From: Isoptericola croceus
GTDB lineage: Bacteria; Actinomycetota; Actinomycetes; Actinomycetales; Cellulomonadaceae
Direction: 5' to 3'
NCBI RefSeq assembly: GCF_029382255.1
Contig: NZ_JARLLG010000001.1
Span: 558,001-622,000, forward strand
DNA length: 64,000 bases
Shown here: piece by piece, positions 59,591 through 64,000 of the stretch
How positions within the stretch are numbered: position 1 is the first letter of the stretch
Layout: each line of letters starts with the position of its first letter
The notes under the pieces: model-generated
Database searches by the model: none
Seen by the model: the letters and a program-made list of their open reading frames with translations, nothing else
Told to the model about the DNA's origin: nothing
Position numbers and translations under genes: made by a program

Positions 59591-60252
59591 CGGTCCACGA
59601 CCTTGTAGCCGGCACCACGGACCGTCACGATCGCAGGTGTCCCGAGCTTGGCCCGCAAGCGCTGGATGTTGACGTCCACGACTCGGCCCGTGCCCCAGCT
59701 GGAGTCCCCCCACACGTGCCGCAGGATCTGGGTCCGTGACAGGACCGCCGGCCTGTGGTCGAGCAGCAGCATCAGCAGCCGGAACTCGGTGGCGCTCACC
59801 TGCACCTCTTCCTCGCCGCGATGGATCGTCATGGCGTCCCGGTCGATCAGCAGGTCGCCGAGCCGGACCGGCTCCGCGCTGCCCGGGTGGGCACGGCGCA
59901 GCACAGCCCGGATGCGTGCCACCAGCACGGCGCCGTCGAACGGCTTGACGACGTAGTCGTCGGCCCCCGCTTCCAGGCCGGCCACCACGTCGACGTTGAG
60001 GTCGCGTGCGGTCAGCAGCACGACCGGGGTCGAGAGCTCCTCGCGCAACCGCCGGGTCAGGGTCAGTCCGTCCATGCCCGGCATGGACACGTCGACCACG
60101 GCGAGAGCCGGGGGGCACGCGCTCGCCAGCGCGTACCCCTCGGTCCCGTCCGCCGCGGTCCGCACCGCGAACCCGTGCCGTTCCAGGATCAGTCGAGTGG
60201 TGTCGCGGACGTCAGCGTCGTCCTCGACCAGAAGCAGCTCGAAAGGGTTCAT
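59587..60252 (-). CDS. OmpR/PhoB-family response regulator
   Basis: This 221-residue regulator has a receiver domain with phospho-acceptor D54 (VVDVSMPGMDG), T81 and K103 and a C-terminal winged helix ending VTVRGAGYKVVDR. It is the partner of the kinase encoded directly after it. ATG 60252 is used; a GTG 21 bp upstream is possible. Confidence 0.9.
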   Translation of the reverse strand: MNPFELLLVEDDADVRDTTRLILERHGFAVRTAADGTEGYALASACPPALAVVDVSMPGMDGLTLTRRLREELSTPVVLLTARDLNVDVVAGLEAGADDYVVKPFDGAVLVARIRAVLRRAHPGSAEPVRLGDLLIDRDAMTIHRGEEEVQVSATEFRLLMLLLDHRPAVLSRTQILRHVWGDSSWGTGRVVDVNIQRLRAKLGTPAIVTVRGAGYKVVDR

Positions 60253-60297
60253 CTCCACGTTTCCGCGATGCACTCGTGAGTCTCGGTGGGCTCGACC

Positions 60298-60816
60298 TCA
60301 GGAGACGTCGGTCTCCCGCAGCTCGTCGAGGTCGAAGGTCTGGGTGGCCTCCTCCGCCCAGCCAGGCCTCATCCCGGGGAACTCCACGGTCAGCGATCGG
60401 TAGGACGACGCGCCGTCCTGCGCCTCGAGGTCCCCGGCGGTGACGTAGACGGGGTAGCTGATGATCGACGCGGCGGCGCAGCTCGGGTCACAGATCTTCT
60501 CCTCGTACCGCCCGACGGCGGAGGCCTCGTCGGCACCCCAGTCCGTCCACTCCAGGTGGTCGAACGCGTCCAGCCCGAGCCCGCAGAGCAGCTGGTAGGT
60601 CACGGGTTCGCTCGTCGGTTCGTCGGCGCAGGTGAGCAGGTAGGCCGTGCTCTCCTCGGTGCTCTCGCCCTCGTCGGCGACCAGCGCCACCCGCGGTGCC
60701 GCGTCGGCGGCGGGCAGCGCGCTCAGCTGCCAGGCTGCCGTGCCGGCCAGTGCCAGCAGCAGGCCGCCGACCACGGGCAGCACCGCGCCCTTGGCTCGCG
60801 TCATCGTCGTCGTCAT
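60298..60816 (-). CDS. Secreted or membrane-anchored protein of unknown function
   Basis: This 172-residue protein has an N-terminal signal/anchor (VLPVVGGLLLALAGTAAW) and an exported part with several Cys (LLTCADE, QLLCGLG, KICDPSCAA) that could form disulfides. GGAGA precedes ATG 60816. It is 45 bp upstream of the response regulator on the same strand, so it may be cotranscribed and could be part of the sensed pathway. Confidence 0.65.
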   Translation of the reverse strand: MTTTMTRAKGAVLPVVGGLLLALAGTAAWQLSALPAADAAPRVALVADEGESTEESTAYLLTCADEPTSEPVTYQLLCGLGLDAFDHLEWTDWGADEASAVGRYEEKICDPSCAAASIISYPVYVTAGDLEAQDGASSYRSLTVEFPGMRPGWAEEATQTFDLDELRETDVS

Positions 60817-60917
60817 CTCAGTTCTCCTCTCGTGCCCGACCTTCGGACGACCCCGAGCCTCGAGCGCGAACACCACACCGCTGATCCACCCACGTCACAT
60901 CACCATCACAGTCTGCG

Positions 60918-60982
60918 GCGCACGACGGCGCGAGGTAGCGCACCACCCGGCGAGTCAGCGCACGACGGCGCGAGGTAGCGCA
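60918..60982. repeat. Two 25-bp direct repeats, 40-bp period
   Basis: A 25-bp sequence containing CACGACGGCGCGAGGTAGCG occurs identically at 60918-60942 and 60958-60982. It lies 100-165 bp upstream of the secreted-protein gene and next to the hydrolase stop. It may be an operator or a recent duplication. Confidence 0.7.
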
Positions 60983-60993
60983 GGCTGGCCCGC

Positions 60994-62742
60994 TCACTCG
61001 CCCCGGTGCTCCCACGCGTCGAGCTGCACCGTCCACGGCCAGGGCAGTGCCGCCTGGAGCGCTGCCCGCAGCCGCTCACCTTCGGTGCGGTGCTCCGTCG
61101 CCACGGCAGCGTCGTCCCATCCGTCGAACGGGTCGAGGTGCTCCTGGAACGTCGCCGCCCAGGCGCGGAGCCGGGTCCGCAGCGCGTCGTCGAGCCCGTC
61201 CTCGATGCGTGCCGGGAGGCCTGACCAGAGGGGCCAGTCGCAGGAGTACTCGTTCATCAGCTTGACCTCGTACGGCGAGCGCGGCGCCGGCGGCTCGGCC
61301 GGGCTGTCGGCGCTGTCGGCGCTGTTGGCCGAAGCCTCGCTCTCGGCGCCGGCCGACAGCTCGTCGTCGGGGACGAACGTCTCGCCGGACATCGGGGCAT
61401 GGGCGAACCACCCGAAGGACCGGACCTGCGCCTGCGGCTCGCGGAGCGGGCCACCGCGGGCGTCGAGGCGCTCCAGGAGACGGGCGAAGACGTCGCCGGC
61501 CCGCAGACCGTCGTGCTCGAACTCGTTGGTCACCCACGCCCGCGCGTTGCCCACCTGGGCCGCCGTCTCGAGCGAGTAGCCGGCGTCGACGAACATGTCG
61601 TCGTGGTACACCGCTGCCTCGAGGGGCACCTCGTTCGCCGTGAGCGCGTCGAGGTCGTACAGGTCGCGCCACCCGTCGCGGGCGGCGAGGCCCTCCGCGG
61701 CCGCCCGGAACGGACGCAGCGCGGCGACCTGCTCGAACATCCAGGGGTAGATCATCTCGCCCGTGAGCAGCAGCGGCCGCGACCCCGTGCTGAACGAGCC
61801 GTCACCGTCGCGCACCCGCTGCGCCGCCCACGCCGTCGGCCCGGTCCCGGACTGGGCGTAGATCGACTCGTGCAGCACGGCGTACAGCGGGTTCGTGGCG
61901 AAACCGGTGGCGGCCTCGACCTCAGCGAGGAACGTGTCGGTGAGCTCGTCGCCGTCGTCGTCGAAGGCCTCGTCGACGATCCAGTGCACCCGCTCGAACC
62001 CCGGCCCCATGCCGAACGCCATGCCGAGCGACTGGAAGCGCTCGACGCTCAGCAGGTCGCCGCCGGGCAGGCGGACGTCGCCGACGGCGAGGCGGTCGGC
62101 GATCCGGCCGATGCGCTCGACGTCCTGCGGGTACCGCGCCCGGTAGAGGGCGTTCTTGGCGGTGACGCGCGGCTGCGTGCGCCCGTAGACCTCGCCCGCG
62201 TCGGCGGTGAGGCTGGCGAGCCCGCCGGTGACGTACGACGCCGTGACGGCCTCGGGGGCGAGCGACAGGTAGGTGAGGGTGAGGAACCCGCCGTACGACT
62301 GCCCGAGCGTGGACCAGCGACGGTCGTCGTAGACGGTCCTGCGGACGTGCTCGGCGTCGAGCACGATCGAGTCGGCGCGGAAGTGGGTCAGGTACTCGGT
62401 CTGGGCCGCGCCGTCGCCGAGCGCGGACAGCGCGCCGGCCCGTACCGCCGTCGACCGCCCCGTGCCGCGCTGATCCAGCAGCACCACCCGGAACCGCCTG
62501 AGGGCCTCGCCGAGCCAGCCGTCGGGTCCGGTCGGCCGTGGCCCCTTGCCACCCGGGCCGCCCTGCAGGAACACCAGCAGCGGCAGGTCCTCCCCGCGGC
62601 GCTGCGGGGCGACGACCTCCCGCACGAACAGCGACAGTGTGCGGGCGTCGTCGGGTGCGGCCCAGTCGAGGGGCACGGTGAGGGTCCGGTCGGTGACGTG
62701 CGCGCCCGGGATCGTGTACTCGGAGGTCGAGGTGATGCTCAC
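60994..62742 (-). CDS. Alpha/beta hydrolase (proline iminopeptidase-like) with extra C-terminal domain
   Basis: This 582-residue cytosolic hydrolase has the oxyanion sequence LQGGPGGKGP, an aspartate block LLDQRGTGRS and the nucleophile S149 (GQSYGGF). It resembles proline iminopeptidases. At about residue 448 an acidic low-complexity linker leads to a separate domain of about 100 residues (NEYSCDWPLWSG, then GWDDAAVATEH). In other actinobacteria, as I recall, this second domain is a stand-alone protein. Such a fusion is unusual. Substrate unknown. Confidence 0.8.
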   Translation of the reverse strand: MSITSTSEYTIPGAHVTDRTLTVPLDWAAPDDARTLSLFVREVVAPQRRGEDLPLLVFLQGGPGGKGPRPTGPDGWLGEALRRFRVVLLDQRGTGRSTAVRAGALSALGDGAAQTEYLTHFRADSIVLDAEHVRRTVYDDRRWSTLGQSYGGFLTLTYLSLAPEAVTASYVTGGLASLTADAGEVYGRTQPRVTAKNALYRARYPQDVERIGRIADRLAVGDVRLPGGDLLSVERFQSLGMAFGMGPGFERVHWIVDEAFDDDGDELTDTFLAEVEAATGFATNPLYAVLHESIYAQSGTGPTAWAAQRVRDGDGSFSTGSRPLLLTGEMIYPWMFEQVAALRPFRAAAEGLAARDGWRDLYDLDALTANEVPLEAAVYHDDMFVDAGYSLETAAQVGNARAWVTNEFEHDGLRAGDVFARLLERLDARGGPLREPQAQVRSFGWFAHAPMSGETFVPDDELSAGAESEASANSADSADSPAEPPAPRSPYEVKLMNEYSCDWPLWSGLPARIEDGLDDALRTRLRAWAATFQEHLDPFDGWDDAAVATEHRTEGERLRAALQAALPWPWTVQLDAWEHRGE

Positions 62743-62806
62743 GGCGGCAGCCTATGCGGGTGAGCTTCCGCCGGAGGTCCTGGAGATCCTGGAGCGCCTG
62801 CTCCGA

Positions 62807-63316
62807 TCATCCGGGGAACGGCTTGGGCTCGCACGCCCCCTCGTCCGCGCCCACCCGGCAGCTGACCGGCGCCTCGACCTCGGCGGGGCAGTGGGTCTTC
62901 CCGTCGACCGTGCCCAGGGCGCTGAACTCCGCCTTGTACCCATGGACGGTCTCGTCGGGCAGGACCGGCCCGTTGACCCCGTCCTCCCGCGTGATGCTGG
63001 CGACCCCGTCGGCGTCGGTCTCGGCCTGGCCGGCGCGCACACCGGTCGCGTCGCCCCCTCGGGTCAGGATGAAAAACGTGACCTTCCGGCCGGAGACAGG
63101 ACCGTCGTCGTCGGCGAGCCGGACCGAGAGCGTGACGGGCGTGCTCGGATCGTCGACCACGACCGGCTCCGCCGAGAGCGTCGGTTCCGTGCACCCTGGG
63201 TAGGAGCACCCGGACGTGCCGCCACCGAGGCCGACGATGACGGCCAGGCCGACCAGTGCCCGCATCGTCCGTCGCGACGCCCGACGCTGCGGGCGCGGCT
63301 CGACGCCGCTCAGCAC
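62807..63316 (-). CDS. Lipoprotein with a bacterial Ig-like (Big_1-type) domain
   Basis: This exported protein of about 169 residues has an Arg-rich N-terminus and a lipobox GTSGC. An Ig-like segment (TPVTLSVRLADDDGPVSG, AETDADGVASI) resembles Big_1 domains of adhesins, and several Cys occur near the ends. GTG 63316 overlaps the upstream gene by 7 nt and is preferred; ATG 63265 is possible. It is translated after the edge gene and probably coexported. Confidence 0.65.
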   Translation of the reverse strand: MLSGVEPRPQRRASRRTMRALVGLAVIVGLGGGTSGCSYPGCTEPTLSAEPVVVDDPSTPVTLSVRLADDDGPVSGRKVTFFILTRGGDATGVRAGQAETDADGVASITREDGVNGPVLPDETVHGYKAEFSALGTVDGKTHCPAEVEAPVSCRVGADEGACEPKPFPG

Positions 63317-64000
63317 GTCCCGAAATCCGTCGTCGCGCCCTCGAAGGGCGACATCCACGCGGCAAACATGTTGAGAACGTAGCCGGGAACGTTCTCCTCT
63401 GCGTCGTGGGAGACCGGGTCGAGCAGCGTGATGACGTGCGGTCCGTCTGCGCTGTCGAGCGTGATCGAGCCGTTGGACACCAGGGACTCGCCGGGCGTCG
63501 TGCGCACCTGGACGCAGGTGATCGAGATGCCCCACGAGGAGACCTCGAAGTCCTGTGTGCTCGTCGTGTCTGCGCTGTAGCCGTGGAAGCGCAGGTCGTC
63601 CTTGTGGCCCTGGAGGACGAATTCTTCCTTGAAGAAGTCCGGTCCGGCGATCTTGTCGACCCGGAAGACCACGTCGACGTCGGGGTTGAGATCCACCTCC
63701 GTGGCGGTCACGTCGATGGTCGAGTAGTCACCCGTGAAGCCCTGGTAGATGTAGCCGATCTCGTCCGGCAGGTCGAGCGGCGCCGAGTCGTTGGTGGCGC
63801 CCGGCAGGATGCTGAGGGTGCTGACGTCGTGCAGGTCGATTCGCAGCCCGACGGCGCTCGGGTCCAGACCGAAATGCCCCTGGAGCAGGGCCGAGACGAG
63901 CCCGCCCCACTGCCACAGCTCCTCGTCGAGGTCCGTGACGGGCACGGCGCCGACGTATGCCGCCGCCCCGAGCGTGAACCGCACAGTGGCCGGCTGGGAG
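63310..64000 (-). CDS. Uncharacterised protein, 5' end outside window
   Basis: At least 230 codons are open to the window edge with no stop, so the start is off the right side. The visible C-terminal part is acidic and beta-rich (DVVFRVDKIAGPDFFKEEF, GSITLDSADGPHVITLLD) and ends ...TTDFGTC. No known family is recognised. It may be a surface or exported protein, since the next gene on the same strand is a lipoprotein. Confidence 0.6.
   Translation of the reverse strand, partial: SQPATVRFTLGAAAYVGAVPVTDLDEELWQWGGLVSALLQGHFGLDPSAVGLRIDLHDVSTLSILPGATNDSAPLDLPDEIGYIYQGFTGDYSTIDVTATEVDLNPDVDVVFRVDKIAGPDFFKEEFVLQGHKDDLRFHGYSADTTSTQDFEVSSWGISITCVQVRTTPGESLVSNGSITLDSADGPHVITLLDPVSHDAEENVPGYVLNMFAAWMSPFEGATTDFGTC

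Overview
The window is about 64 kb of high-GC actinobacterial DNA. GTG and TTG starts are common, genes often overlap by 4 nt (ATGA or GTGA), and the gene families are typical of actinobacteria: BTAD/SARP and RamB-like regulators, GTP-dependent PEPCK, and a leucine-catabolism cluster also found in mycobacteria. A pectin-degrading PL11 lyase and sugar-import genes fit a plant-polymer-degrading member of the Micrococcales (Promicromonosporaceae or Cellulomonadaceae). That placement is inference. No rRNA, tRNA, CRISPR array, prophage or insertion sequence was seen. No gene-free gap exceeds 300 bp.

Region 1 (1-17.3 kb) looks like a rhamnogalacturonan/uronate utilisation locus. It holds the end of a secreted PL11 rhamnogalacturonan lyase, two tandem paralogous Gfo/Idh oxidoreductases, a third Gfo/Idh enzyme behind a LacI-type regulator fused to a PmoA-like domain, a CUT1 sugar importer without its own ATPase (two permeases and a lipoprotein), and an altronate-dehydratase-family enzyme. 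LacI-type operators precede both paralogous oxidoreductases and the importer, which suggests one regulon. A small XRE/membrane protein/oxidoreductase operon and a KAS III gene sit inside the locus. Region 2 (17.3-23.7 kb) contains a decayed stretch (a MerR/GyrI pseudogene, a twice-frameshifted AAA/DUF4143 ATPase and 33-bp tandem repeats), a three-gene sugar operon (aldo-keto reductase, PfkB kinase, P-loop kinase), a VapBC pair and an Lrp/AsnC regulator.

Region 3 (23.7-34.1 kb) is a branched-chain amino acid, mainly leucine, catabolic operon. It runs from the branched-chain 2-oxoacid dehydrogenase E1a, E1b and E2 through an acyl-CoA carboxylase (biotin and transferase subunits) and an acyl-CoA dehydrogenase to a MaoC protein and a CitE-like lyase. 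The Lrp/AsnC gene lies next to it and there is a palindromic operator between them. Region 4 (34.1-47.1 kb) is a mixed housekeeping and accessory stretch: thymidine kinase, a TetR/DUF1772 pair, ThuA, the YcnI/CopC copper genes, AIM24, an MFS/AraC tail overlap, TrmL, a zinc-type dehydrogenase beside an unusual proline-racemase homologue, and trpS preceded by a leaderless Trp-rich leader peptide and a hairpin (an attenuator).

Region 5 (47.1-64 kb) contains pckG, an AfsR/SARP-like ATPase regulator, an OsmC/flavin monooxygenase/FAD oxidoreductase operon and azlCD. It also has a RamB-like regulator, a two-component system with a secreted protein, an alpha/beta hydrolase with an extra C-terminal domain, and two exported-type proteins, the last cut by the window edge. 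The most interesting signals here are 7-bp direct repeats with an exact 11-bp period upstream of both the osmC-type operon and azlCD. This is the hallmark of SARP binding sites, and the SARP-like gene is adjacent. A 24-bp motif is also shared between the pckG and ramB-like upstream regions.
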